Assembly: GCF_014201375.1 (NCBI RefSeq)
Contig: NZ_JACHDZ010000001.1
Coordinates: 1-64,000 of the forward strand
Reading direction: 5' to 3'
DNA length: 64,000 nt
Origin: Tunturiibacter empetritectus
GTDB lineage: Bacteria; Acidobacteriota; Terriglobia; Terriglobales; Acidobacteriaceae
Shown piece by piece: positions 42,840 to 51,848 of the stretch. A program made the translations under genes and the position numbers. Position 1 is the first letter of the stretch, and the number at the start of each line of letters is the position of its first letter. The notes under the pieces were generated by a model. It was given only the letters and a program-made list of their open reading frames with translations. It was not told where the DNA came from and searched no databases.

Positions 42840-45800
42840 ATGAAAGCCACTTTGTTTTGCTGTGCTCCTCTGTTGGTTCTCTCTGCCTTAGCGTTCGGCC
42901 AAAGCCCGACTTCGCCGGAACGTATTCCTGTTAAGAATTTGCCCTTGTCCGCGCCCGCATCGGGTGTGAAGGGTGCGGTAAGTCCCCCTGACTACTCTGG
43001 AGAGCCAGGCATCATTCAACATATGGACAGGGTGTATCAGGTGGAGGCAGACGGTACGGGCTGGCGATTGCTGACGACATCGGTTCAGGTGCTGACCGAA
43101 GGTGCGGTGAAGCAGTTTGGCGTGCTCAGCGTTGCTTTTGCGAGTAGTTCGGAGAGCGTCGAGATTATCTATGCCAGGGTGAAGCGCCCGGACGGCACGG
43201 TGGTGGAGACGCCGGTGAGCGGCGCGATGGAGCAGGCCGATTCCGTGACGCAGGCGGCTCCGTTTTATAGCGATCTGAAGCAGAAACAGCTTCCGATTCG
43301 GAGTTTGAGCGTGGGCGACACGCTGGAGTGGCAGGCGAAGGTGGTGCGGACAAAGGCAGAGGCTCCCGGTCACTTCTGGGGTCAGGAGACCTTCTTCGAA
43401 GATGCGGTGATCCTGTCTCAATCGGTGGAGCTGCGGGTTCCGAAGGATGCGTTTGTGAATGTGTGGAGCCCTACGTTGAAGCCGACGGAGACGACTGCGG
43501 CGGGTTACAGGGTGCTGCGGTGGGAGAACTCGCAGCTGAAGCCGACTGTGGGCAAAGAGGCCGATGCGGCGAAAGAGGCCAAGAGCAAGGTGGTGTGGAC
43601 GCCGGAGCAGGAGTTGGAGGCGACGCAGGGCAAGCTGCCTATGATTGCGTGGACGAACTTCAAGAGCTGGGAGGATGTGGGTGCGTGGTATCGAGGTCTG
43701 GAGAAGGATCGGACCGCGCCGGATGAGGAGATCAAGGCGAAGGTTGCGGAGTTGACGGCGGGGAAGACGACGGAGGAAGAGAAGGTTCGCGCGGTGTATG
43801 GGTATGTGGCGACGCAGATTCGGTATATCGGAGTTGCGTTTGGTGTGGGCCGGTATCAGCCGCATCGTGCGGAGGAGGTGATGCAGAACCGGTATGGGGA
43901 CTGCAAGGATAAGCACACGCTGCTGGCTTCGATGCTGGAGGTTTTGGGTTTGCACCCGGATGCGGTGTTGATTGGTGCGGGGATTAGGTTCAACGATGCG
44001 GTGCCTTCTCCTGCCGCGTTCAATCATCTGATCACGATGGTTGCGGTCGACGGGAAGGATGTGTGGCTGGATGCTACGGCGGAGGTGGCTCCGTACAAGA
44101 TGCTGTCCTACTCGATTCGCGACAAGCAGGCGCTGGTGATTCCGGGCGCTGCAGTTGCGCAGGTGGAGCGAACTCCGGCGAAGCTTCCGTTTGCTTCGTA
44201 TCAGGCGATGCATGCGGAGGGTTCGCTGGATAAGGAAGGGACTTCGAACTCGCGGCTGACGATGACGTTTCGCGGCGATGATGAGTTGGTGATGCGGAGC
44301 GTATTGCGGCAGCTATCGCCTGCGCAGTATGACCAGGTGGTGCAGCAGATGTCGCAGAATATTGGTTATCAGGGAACGACGAGCCACGCCGAGGTGAGCA
44401 AACCTGACGATACGGCAGAGCCACTGAAGATCAGTTACGACTACAAGCGAGAGAAAGGAGGCGACTGGGACAACTATCGCATCCTCCCGCAGATCGCGCC
44501 GGTGTCTCTTACGAGACCGGACGAGAAGACGCCTCCGGTTCGCGCGATCTTACTCGGTGTTCCGAGGACGGAGACTTCGACGGCGGAGATGAAGCTGCCG
44601 GCGGGTTGGGGTGTTGAGTTGCCAGAGGCGGTGCATCAGAAGTCGCCTTATGCGACGTATGACGAGACGTACCGGTTTGAAAAAGGGACTTTGTATACGG
44701 AGCGACGAATCGAGGTGCTGCAGGATAAGGTTCCGGTGAGTGACTGGAAGAGTTACAAGAAGTGGGCGGATGCGGTCGATCTGGGGAATGAGCAGTATGT
44801 GCAGTTGACTGGGATGGCGGGAAAAACGTCTGATGCTTCAGTCGGATCGCCTTCGACGATGGAGAACAACACCGAGGCGCAGACGTTGGTGGAGGATGCT
44901 TTTAGCGATGTGCAGCAGGGGCATCTGGACGCCGCGCAGCTCAAGTTGGATACAGCGAAGAGTTTGAACGCACGACAGATGGGGTTGTGGAGGACTTATG
45001 GGTATTTGGCGTTTTCACGAGGCCAGTCCTCTAATGCGATCGAAGACCTACAACAAGAGGTGAAAAATCATCCGGAACAACAGGCAATGTATGGGCCTCT
45101 AGCGGAGGCGCAGATCAGGTTGGGTCGGGTTGCTGAAGCGAAAGAGACTCTGAAGAGTTGGGCTTCAGTCGATAAGAGCAATTCGATGCCTTCGGTGAGG
45201 CTGGTACAAGTGCTTTTGGAACAGAAGAACGCGAAGGAGGCGGTATCAGAGGCAGAGTCAGCGATTGCCAAGCTTCCGGCTGACAAGAAGAACGATGGGG
45301 CTCTTCAATTGGAGCTGGGCAGGGCGGAGCTGCGGGCTGGGATGAAAGATAAGGGGCGCGTGACGTTGCTTGCGTTAATGCGCAGTACGGAAGATCCGCT
45401 GATGATGAATAACAGCGCTTATGAGTTGGCGGACGCTGGCCTGGAGCTTGAAGCCGCCGATGCAGCTACGCGGACTGCGTTGGACAAAATGGCGGAGGAA
45501 AGCAGGGCGTGGACGCTCGATGAAAGTCCACAGATGCTAGCTGCCAAGTCGCGATTGATTGCCGCAACGTGGGACACGATGGGGTGGATTCTTTATCGCG
45601 AAGGGAAGACGGAGGAGGCGGAGAGCTACCTCAGGGCATCCTGGAGGAACGATCAGAGTGCAGAAGAGGGCAAGCATCTGGCGTTACTGCTAGAGAAGAA
45701 GGGTGATAGGGACGCGGCTTTGACTATGTACGAACTCGCAGCCGCGACAATTTCGGACTATGACGCAACGGGTGCGAAGAAAGCTCCAGGAGAGCAGAAG

Positions 45801-46130
45801 CTCGAGTTGCAGAAGGACGCGGAGGCGTTGCGGAAGATGGGTGCGACTTCGTCGACGCATGACGCACATAAAACTCTCCAGGAACTGCGGACGATTCCGC
45901 TGGGCGCGGCGAAGGGGCTATCGGGGAGGGCCGAATATCGCTTGCTGATGAACGACGGCAAGGTGACTCAGTCAAAGGCGGTGAGGAGTTATGGTTTGAA
46001 GGATGGAGAAGAGCGAGTGAAGGCTATGCGGGTAACCGGGTTTACCCCGGCGGGTTCACAAGCCAACCTCGTGAGGACAGGGATGATGGATTGCCATGGG
46101 AATGTTTGTGAGGTGGTGCTCGAACCTTAG
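42840..46130 (+). CDS. DUF3857/transglutaminase-like protein with TPR region
   Basis: 1096-residue secreted protein. A signal peptide (LFCCAPLLVLSALAFGQSPT) is followed by a DUF3857 beta-sandwich (about 50-260), then a transglutaminase-like fold with the triad Cys355 (NRYGDCKDKHTLLAS), His396 (FNHLITMVAVDG) and Asp411 (VWLDATAEVAPY). Residues 680-950 hold TPR-like helices (GHLDAAQLKLDTAKSLNARQ; GRVAEAKETLKSWASVDKSN). The triad suggests a periplasmic cysteine peptidase or transferase; substrate unknown. It is common in Bacteroidetes and Acidobacteria in envelope contexts. Confidence 0.85.
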   Translation: MKATLFCCAPLLVLSALAFGQSPTSPERIPVKNLPLSAPASGVKGAVSPPDYSGEPGIIQHMDRVYQVEADGTGWRLLTTSVQVLTEGAVKQFGVLSVAFASSSESVEIIYARVKRPDGTVVETPVSGAMEQADSVTQAAPFYSDLKQKQLPIRSLSVGDTLEWQAKVVRTKAEAPGHFWGQETFFEDAVILSQSVELRVPKDAFVNVWSPTLKPTETTAAGYRVLRWENSQLKPTVGKEADAAKEAKSKVVWTPEQELEATQGKLPMIAWTNFKSWEDVGAWYRGLEKDRTAPDEEIKAKVAELTAGKTTEEEKVRAVYGYVATQIRYIGVAFGVGRYQPHRAEEVMQNRYGDCKDKHTLLASMLEVLGLHPDAVLIGAGIRFNDAVPSPAAFNHLITMVAVDGKDVWLDATAEVAPYKMLSYSIRDKQALVIPGAAVAQVERTPAKLPFASYQAMHAEGSLDKEGTSNSRLTMTFRGDDELVMRSVLRQLSPAQYDQVVQQMSQNIGYQGTTSHAEVSKPDDTAEPLKISYDYKREKGGDWDNYRILPQIAPVSLTRPDEKTPPVRAILLGVPRTETSTAEMKLPAGWGVELPEAVHQKSPYATYDETYRFEKGTLYTERRIEVLQDKVPVSDWKSYKKWADAVDLGNEQYVQLTGMAGKTSDASVGSPSTMENNTEAQTLVEDAFSDVQQGHLDAAQLKLDTAKSLNARQMGLWRTYGYLAFSRGQSSNAIEDLQQEVKNHPEQQAMYGPLAEAQIRLGRVAEAKETLKSWASVDKSNSMPSVRLVQVLLEQKNAKEAVSEAESAIAKLPADKKNDGALQLELGRAELRAGMKDKGRVTLLALMRSTEDPLMMNNSAYELADAGLELEAADAATRTALDKMAEESRAWTLDESPQMLAAKSRLIAATWDTMGWILYREGKTEEAESYLRASWRNDQSAEEGKHLALLLEKKGDRDAALTMYELAAATISDYDATGAKKAPGEQKLELQKDAEALRKMGATSSTHDAHKTLQELRTIPLGAAKGLSGRAEYRLLMNDGKVTQSKAVRSYGLKDGEERVKAMRVTGFTPAGSQANLVRTGMMDCHGNVCEVVLEP

Positions 46131-46214
46131 GGGTGTTCGCGGGGGAGACGGATTGGCTGGGGTGACGGCGGTTCTTTTAGGTGGGCGGATGCTGGTATCA
46201 TCAAGCGCAATTGT

Positions 46215-46790
46215 ATGAGTGAAGATACTGAAGTTCGGAAGCCGAAGTTTCGTGAAAAGGGCAGGCTGATGTCGGCCTCAGAGATCGAGCGTACGCTGGT
46301 AAGGCTGGCGCATGAGATCGTGGAAAAACATGGCGGCAGCAAGAATGTCGGCCTGGTGGGGATCAAGCGGAGGGGCGTTCCGCTGGCGCAGAGGCTGGGC
46401 TTGCTGATCGAGAAGATCGAGAAGCATCCGGTGGATGTTGGGGTGCTGGATATCAGCTTTTATCGCGACGATCTTTCGACCGATGGACCGAGGCCGAAGG
46501 TGACCCCGGGGGCGATCGGATTCGATGTGACGGGGCGCGACGTTATTTTGATGGACGACGTGCTGTATACGGGGCGGACGATTCGGGCGGCGCTGGATGC
46601 GTTGTTTGACTATGGGCGGCCGAAGAGTGTGCGGCTGCTGGTGCTGATAGACCGTGGGCATCGCGAGCTGCCGATCGAGGCGACGTATGTGGGGCGGCTG
46701 ATTCCTACGTCGAAGCGGGAGATTATTGAGGTGAAGCTGAACGAGGTGGATGGGCAGGAGCAGGTGCTGCTGGTTGAGCTGGTGGATTGA
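46215..46790 (+). CDS. pyrR: PyrR bifunctional regulator/uracil phosphoribosyltransferase
   Basis: 191-residue protein of the PyrR family. The PRPP loop is VILMDDVLYTGRTIRAALDA near residues 110-130, and GIKRRGVPLAQRLGLLIEKI and DISFYRDDLSTDGPRPKV mark the family. PyrR binds pyr mRNA with UMP to cause attenuation and may also make UMP from uracil. It stands ahead of pyrB-pyrC, but a 190-base composite repeat (copy 3) lies between, so read-through attenuation is uncertain. I see no PyrR-type leader structure. Confidence 0.93.
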   Translation: MSEDTEVRKPKFREKGRLMSASEIERTLVRLAHEIVEKHGGSKNVGLVGIKRRGVPLAQRLGLLIEKIEKHPVDVGVLDISFYRDDLSTDGPRPKVTPGAIGFDVTGRDVILMDDVLYTGRTIRAALDALFDYGRPKSVRLLVLIDRGHRELPIEATYVGRLIPTSKREIIEVKLNEVDGQEQVLLVELVD

Positions 46791-46793
46791 GCT

Positions 46794-46988
46794 TGTCCTG
46801 CCGGACGGGCGCCCGCGCGGGCAGCGGTCACTTCGTGACTTGTATACCCCTTCGGTTAGTGCTCCCGTTGGTCGCAGGCAGGAGTTTGTGCCGACCAACA
46901 GGAGGACCTAAGGTGTTTGTCCTGCCAAGACCGGTACACGCGTGACGAAGTGACCGCCCTCCGCGCAGGAGGCACGTCCGGCAGGACA
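46794..46988 (+). repeat. Intergenic palindromic repeat, copy 3 (inverted pair)
   Basis: Two half-elements face each other: TGTCCTGCCGGACGGGC... on the left and ...CGTCCGGCAGGACA on the right, with GGTCACTTCGTGAC and GTGACGAAGTGACC inside. The arms are imperfect. It lies between pyrR and pyrB. Confidence 0.85.
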
Positions 46989-47019
46989 GAGATTCGCTCC
47001 AGGCTCTAAGATAAATTCG

Positions 47020-48021
47020 ATGACGATATTAGAGACGGGCACGATTGCGGCGGGGTCGTTGCTGACGGTTGCGAGCCTGACGGTGGAGGAGGTTGCGGCG
47101 ATTCTGGCGGCGACCGATCGGCTGGAGCGAATGGCTGCGGCGGAGCGGGCGAGGATTCTCGAGGGGCGGCGGATTGCGCTGCTGTTTTACGAGTCGAGCA
47201 CGCGGACCAGGACTTCGTTTGAGCTGGCGGCGAAGTCGCTGGGGGCGATGACGACGCTGGTGAGCGATAAGTCGTCGTCGATTGAGAAGGGCGAGAGCCT
47301 GAAGGACACGGGGCTGACGCTGCGGGCGCTGGGGGCGGAGTGCATTGTGCTGCGGCATGCGAACTCAGGGGCGCCGTATCTGCTGGCGAAGATGACGGGG
47401 CTGCCGGTGCTGAATGCGGGAGATGGGATGCATGAGCATCCTTCGCAGGCGCTGCTGGATCTGCGGACGATGTTGGTGCGGTTGCCGGGGATGGGTGGGC
47501 GGCTGGTGAATGCCAAGACGCTTGAGGGCGTGACGGTGGTGATTACGGGGGATATTTTGCATAGCCGGGTGGCGCGGTCGAATGCAATGCTGCTGCCGCG
47601 GCTGGGGGCGAGGGTGGTGCTGTGCGGGCCAAAGGAGTTGCTGCCGGAGGATGCGTCGGGATTGGGTGCGGGGGTTGAGATTGAGCGGGATTTCGATAAG
47701 GCTTTGAAGCAGGCCGGCTCGCGAGGGAAGGCGGTGGTGATGATGCTGCGGATTCAGCGGGAGCGGCTGGCGGGGTTGGAGCTGGACCTGGGGGAGTATA
47801 TCTCGCGGTATCAGCTGGATGAGGAGCGGCTGATGGCGCGGGCGCCGGAGGCTTTGGTGATGCATCCGGGGCCTATGATTCGCGGGCTGGAGATCGCGGG
47901 CGAGGTGGCGGATGGGCCGAACTCGGCGATTGAGGACCAGGTGCGGCATGGGCTGGGCGTGAGGATGGCGCTTCTGGTGAGGGCGCTGGGTGCGGGTGGA
48001 TTTGAGAGTGTAACGGTATGA
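47020..48021 (+). CDS. pyrB: Aspartate carbamoyltransferase catalytic subunit
   Basis: 333 residues; joins carbamoyl phosphate and aspartate, the second step of pyrimidine synthesis. LLFYESSTRTRTSFELAAKS carries the carbamoyl phosphate loop, LVSDKSSSIEKGESLKDTGL the 80s loop, and DGMHEHPSQALLDLRTML and VVITGDILHSRVARSNAMLL the family core. The lysine and arginine contacts look intact. The pyrC start overlaps its stop by 4 bases (ATGA), so they are coupled. No pyrI regulatory gene is in the window. Confidence 0.96.
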   Translation: MTILETGTIAAGSLLTVASLTVEEVAAILAATDRLERMAAAERARILEGRRIALLFYESSTRTRTSFELAAKSLGAMTTLVSDKSSSIEKGESLKDTGLTLRALGAECIVLRHANSGAPYLLAKMTGLPVLNAGDGMHEHPSQALLDLRTMLVRLPGMGGRLVNAKTLEGVTVVITGDILHSRVARSNAMLLPRLGARVVLCGPKELLPEDASGLGAGVEIERDFDKALKQAGSRGKAVVMMLRIQRERLAGLELDLGEYISRYQLDEERLMARAPEALVMHPGPMIRGLEIAGEVADGPNSAIEDQVRHGLGVRMALLVRALGAGGFESVTV

Positions 48022-49325
48022 GTGACCTATTGATTTTGAACGGGCGGCTGGTGGATCCGGCTGGCGGGGTGGATGGGGAGCGGGACTTGTTGCTGCGGCA
48101 TGGTCGGGTGGCTGCGGTGGAGATGCCGGGGGTGTTGCGGGCGGCCAAGGCAAAGGAAACGATTGACGCGAAGGGGATGATCGTCGCGCCGGGGCTGGTG
48201 GATGTGCACGTGCACCTGCGGGAGCCGGGGCAGACTTATAAGGAGTCGATCAGGACGGGTACGGCGGCGGCGGCGGCGGGCGGGTTTACCAGCGTGGTGG
48301 CGATGCCGAATACCGTGCCGGTGAATGATTCGGTGGAGAAGCTGGAGTGGATGCTGGATGCGGCGCGCGGGGCTTGCGTGAAGCTGTTCGCGATGCCGGC
48401 GGCTACGTTTGGCAGCAACGGTGAGGAGATTACCGACTATCACGAGCTGCAGAGGGCCGGGGCGGTGGGGTTTACCGACGATGGAAAGCCGGTGCTGCTT
48501 GATCGCGTGATGCGTGCGGCTCTGGTGGCGGCTGCGGGGATTGAGGTGCCGGTGTCGCAGCATGCGGAGGATACGCGGCTGACGGGTGGGTGCAGTATGA
48601 ATGCGGGGCCGGTGGCGTTTCGGCTGGGGCTTCGCGGGATGACGGTGGAGGCGGAGTCGAAGATTGTGGAGCGGGATATCCGGTTATTGAAGGATATTGA
48701 GCGGCAGGATGGACTGCGCCCGCATCTGCATGTGCAGCATGTGTCGACGGCGAAGGCGATGTCCTTGATACGAGCGGCAAAGGCGGAGGGGCTGCATGTG
48801 ACGTGCGAGGTTGCGCCGCATCACTTTACGCTGACCGATGAGGCGATTGGAGACTACGACACGAATGCGAAGATGAATCCGCCGCTGCGCAATGATGCGG
48901 ACCGGTTGGCGATGATTGCGGGGTTGATGGATGGAACGGTGGCTTGCATTGCGACCGATCATGCTCCGCATGCGCTGTTTGAGAAGGAGCAGGAGTTTGA
49001 GCGGGCTCCGAATGGGATTACGGGGCTGGAGACCGCGCTGGGACTGGCGTTGCGGGTGTTGCATAAGGGCAACGGGATGCCGATCTCGCGGGTGATTGAG
49101 TTGATGAGTGCGCAGCCGGCCGGGATTGTTTCGCTGGAAGGGCGTGGCACGTTGAAGGTGGATAGCTTTGCGGATGTGGTGGTGTTTGATCCGGCGGCGG
49201 AGTGGAGTTTTGAGGCGGCGAAGAGTCTGTCGAAGTCGCGGAATACTCCGTTTGATGGGGCGCCGATGTTGGGTCGCGTTGCGGCTACTATTTGCGAAGG
49301 GCGTGTCGTTTTTAGGGGAGCCTGA
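48018..49325 (+). CDS. pyrC: Dihydroorotase (class I)
   Basis: 435-residue zinc amidohydrolase, third step of pyrimidine synthesis. GLVDVHVHLREPGQTYKESI holds the HxH metal pair, VPVSQHAEDTRLTGG and LHVQHVSTAKAMSL give the other histidines, and CIATDHAPHALFEKEQEFER the catalytic Asp region. This long type is class I and may also pair with aspartate carbamoyltransferase as a non-catalytic partner; here the metal ligands are present, so it should be active. It starts inside the pyrB stop, and repeat copy 4 follows it. Confidence 0.95.
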   Translation: MSDLLILNGRLVDPAGGVDGERDLLLRHGRVAAVEMPGVLRAAKAKETIDAKGMIVAPGLVDVHVHLREPGQTYKESIRTGTAAAAAGGFTSVVAMPNTVPVNDSVEKLEWMLDAARGACVKLFAMPAATFGSNGEEITDYHELQRAGAVGFTDDGKPVLLDRVMRAALVAAAGIEVPVSQHAEDTRLTGGCSMNAGPVAFRLGLRGMTVEAESKIVERDIRLLKDIERQDGLRPHLHVQHVSTAKAMSLIRAAKAEGLHVTCEVAPHHFTLTDEAIGDYDTNAKMNPPLRNDADRLAMIAGLMDGTVACIATDHAPHALFEKEQEFERAPNGITGLETALGLALRVLHKGNGMPISRVIELMSAQPAGIVSLEGRGTLKVDSFADVVVFDPAAEWSFEAAKSLSKSRNTPFDGAPMLGRVAATICEGRVVFRGA

Positions 49326-49366
49326 TCAGGTTCAACAGAGTGCCGACGCTGCCTAGAACGTAGTTG

Positions 49367-49450
49367 TGTCCTGCCGGACGAGCGCCCTGCGCGGGCGGCG
49401 GTCACTTCGTGACGCGTAATTGCTTCGCGAGACGCTCCCGCTGGTCGCGA
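49367..49450 (+). repeat. Intergenic palindromic repeat, copy 4 (single)
   Basis: Runs from TGTCCTGCCGGACGAGC through GCGGTCACTTCGTGACGC to CGCTCCCGCTGGTCGCGA. A half-element with no inverted partner, downstream of pyrC. Confidence 0.8.
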
Positions 49451-49538
49451 GCCATCTTCCTTTCCGGCAAACGCTTGAATCTATGGCATTCGCAGTGGCA
49501 GCGTGGAACTAAGGGGAGGCGGTTTCGTATAGTGGCGC

Positions 49539-50660
49539 ATGAGAACTTTGCGATGGGCGGCGACGCTGGTTGTTGGATTTACGGTGATGTTGAGCGTACG
49601 GGGTGGTTTGGCGGCAACCGGTGCGACGACTACGTACGAGGTGGGAGAGAGTTCGCGCGTGTTCAAGCCGGGGCATGCGCGGAACTGGCGGGGCGCGAAG
49701 ACTGAGGCGTTGCGGGCGACGATCTGGTATCCGGTGAATGCGGACGGGAAGGTGTATGAGGAGCCGCAGGTGATTGGTCCGCCGGATGGGCCGCTGTTTC
49801 TTGCGGGTGGCGCGGCGGTGGATGCTCCGATTGCGACTTCGCCGGCGAAGTTTCCGGTGGTGATGCTGTCGCATGGGACGGGTGGGTCGGCGATGCAGTT
49901 GGCGTGGCTGGGCACGGTGCTGGCGCGGCATGGGTATATCGCGGTGGGGATCAATCATCCTGGGAACAACGCGCTTGAGCCGTATACGGCTGAGGGGTTT
50001 GTGTTGTGGTGGGAGCGGGCGACTGATATCAGTGACGCGCTGGATGCGCTGTTGAGTGATGCGACGTTTGGGACGCATGTTGATGAGGCTCGGATTGGTG
50101 CGGCGGGATTCTCAATCGGCGGCTATACGGTGTTGGAGTTAGCGGGTGCGCGAACGGACCAAGAGCAGTTTCTCAAGGCTTGCAGGACCGACCCGACTCT
50201 GCACAAGTGCGTGGTGCCGGAGATGAAGAGCATGGGAGATCCGGAGCAGATGCTGGCGAAGGTGAGGGCGAGCAGCGCAGAGTCGATGGTGCGTGGAGGT
50301 GCGAGCTATCGAGATTCGCGGGTGAAGGCGGTGTTTGCGATCGCTCCGGCTGTGGGGCAGGCGTTCGATGCGGACGGATTTCGTGAGGTGACGATTCCGG
50401 TGGCGATGGTGGTGGGGGCGGCGGATCAGATTGCTCCTGTGGCGACGAACGCGGGGAGGTTTCTGGCGTTGATGCTGAATGCGCACCTGACGGTGCTGCC
50501 CGATGGCGTGGCGCACTACACGTTTTTAGACACGTGTACGGATGTGGGAAGGGCTAAGCTTGGGGTGTTTTGCGTGGATGCTGCTGGTGTGGATCGCGAG
50601 AAGGTGCATGCGACTGTGTCGGCGATGGCTGTGAAGTTCTTCGATAAAAATCTGAAGTGA
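49539..50660 (+). CDS. Secreted alpha/beta hydrolase, dienelactone-hydrolase/PAF-AH-like
   Basis: 373 residues with an N-terminal signal (RWAATLVVGFTVMLSVRGGL). The alpha/beta hydrolase core has VVMLSHGTGGSAMQLAWLGT (oxyanion side), a nucleophile elbow in IGAAGFSIGGYTVLELAGAR (GFSIGG, Ser), a likely Asp in VVGAADQIAPV and a His in PDGVAHYTFLDTC. It resembles predicted dienelactone hydrolases and platelet-activating-factor acetylhydrolase-like esterases; substrate unknown. It stands alone after pyrC and repeat copy 4. Confidence 0.8.
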   Translation: MRTLRWAATLVVGFTVMLSVRGGLAATGATTTYEVGESSRVFKPGHARNWRGAKTEALRATIWYPVNADGKVYEEPQVIGPPDGPLFLAGGAAVDAPIATSPAKFPVVMLSHGTGGSAMQLAWLGTVLARHGYIAVGINHPGNNALEPYTAEGFVLWWERATDISDALDALLSDATFGTHVDEARIGAAGFSIGGYTVLELAGARTDQEQFLKACRTDPTLHKCVVPEMKSMGDPEQMLAKVRASSAESMVRGGASYRDSRVKAVFAIAPAVGQAFDADGFREVTIPVAMVVGAADQIAPVATNAGRFLALMLNAHLTVLPDGVAHYTFLDTCTDVGRAKLGVFCVDAAGVDREKVHATVSAMAVKFFDKNLK

Positions 50661-50821
50661 AAACGGAGAACGGTCTAGGCAGCAGCTTGCAGTGAATGGC
50701 AGACAGGATGCAACTGCAAAGACGAATGCGGGGGTCTCTCCACTGCGCGGCGGACGATGAGACTGTCCGCCGCTTCGGTCGAGATGACGATGTTGGTGGG
50801 GCGGAGAAAAACGCGATCTGC

Positions 50822-50859
50822 TTTAGTGGGTGTGGAAGAGTTTAGTGGGTGTGGAAGAC
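50822..50859 (+). repeat. 19-bp tandem duplication at a gene's 3' end
   Basis: TTTAGTGGGTGTGGAAGAG (50822-50840) is followed at once by the same sequence ending in C (50841-50859). The second unit contains the last codons and stop of the minus-strand gene at 50842. Confidence 0.85.
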
Positions 50860-51765
50860 GGCTTTGTTGACGTCGGGCCAGAACTCTTTGTAGAAGAAGT
50901 TGAAGCCGTCGATGATGTCGCTGGTAAGCCACTTCTGACCGACCTTGGTCCAGGTGCGGTAGGTGGTGGGGTAGTAGAGGCTGGAGATGCCGGAGGCTGC
51001 GCCGGATCCGATGACCTCGGCGAAGTTGAAGGTCGCGCCGCCGTCATCTTTGCGGGATATCAGAACGCGTGAGACTGCGTAGAGAGAGCGTTTGCGGAAG
51101 CCGCCGTGGCCGAGCGTGTAGAAGCGGTTGTCCTGCTTGAAGATGATGGGGCCGAGGCCGCCTACCCAGAAGTTCTCGTCGATGGTGTCGGCGAGGGTGT
51201 GCCAGTAGTAGCGGCCGTAGCCGGCTACGCCCTGATGGAACTCGGGGTAGGACTTGCTGTTGAAGGAGACGCCAGCCTGGATGCCGGCGATGAAGAAGGA
51301 GGAGTAGTCGAAGGTGTCTTTGCCGGCGATGAGGAACTTGTCCTTTGCGCTCATGGGCGGGAGCTTGGTGTCGGCAGAGACGGAGCGGAAGTTGGGTACA
51401 ATGCCTAAGATGCGCTTGGTCTGCTGGGTGCCGTTCGGGCTGACGATGTCGGGATTGTCGGTCTTGACGGGCGGCGGGGGAGTGCTTTGCGGATAGAGCA
51501 GGGCGCCGGGAGCGTCGGGTAGATCGGGGGCGGCGATAGTGGCGGAGGCATCGGCGTGGGCATCGGCAGAGGTATCGGCGGGATTGGCTAGGCTGGACGA
51601 CTCGGTGGCTGCGGAGGTCGGCGGGATTGCGCTGACGAGGAGTGTCTGTTGAGCGTGAAGAGTTACGGCTGCCCCGGGAAGTGAGATCGAGAGTACGGTG
51701 CCTAGCAGGAGGCCGGTTAGCCTCAGCTGGCGGAGGTTGTAAAGGGGCATACCATTAAGACGCAT
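50842..51765 (-). CDS. Secreted protein of unknown function
   Basis: 307 residues: a signal peptide (LTGLLLGTVLSISLPGAAVT), a low-complexity Ala/Ser/Pro segment (about 50-110), and a C-terminal domain (about 120-307) with FLIAGKDTFDYSSFFIAGIQ, GVAGYGRYYWHTLADTIDEN and FNFAEVIGSGAASGISSLYY. This pattern recurs in secreted acidobacterial proteins that I know only as hypothetical, perhaps outer-membrane attached. Its last codons and stop lie in a 19-bp tandem duplication, so the C-terminus may vary. Confidence 0.75.
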   Translation of the reverse strand: MRLNGMPLYNLRQLRLTGLLLGTVLSISLPGAAVTLHAQQTLLVSAIPPTSAATESSSLANPADTSADAHADASATIAAPDLPDAPGALLYPQSTPPPPVKTDNPDIVSPNGTQQTKRILGIVPNFRSVSADTKLPPMSAKDKFLIAGKDTFDYSSFFIAGIQAGVSFNSKSYPEFHQGVAGYGRYYWHTLADTIDENFWVGGLGPIIFKQDNRFYTLGHGGFRKRSLYAVSRVLISRKDDGGATFNFAEVIGSGAASGISSLYYPTTYRTWTKVGQKWLTSDIIDGFNFFYKEFWPDVNKAVFHTH

Positions 51766-51848
51766 ACTTTCAAGAATAGACTCTCCGCCGGGCGCTATTC
51801 GTGAAAATAGCCCCGTTTGCGGCGGATCGTTTGGGTCGATAACGTGGA

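Noticed and set aside
42888..44213. 441-codon minus-strand frame inside the DUF3857 gene
   Set aside because: Arg/His/Leu-rich shadow frame; the plus strand has a signal peptide and an intact catalytic triad.
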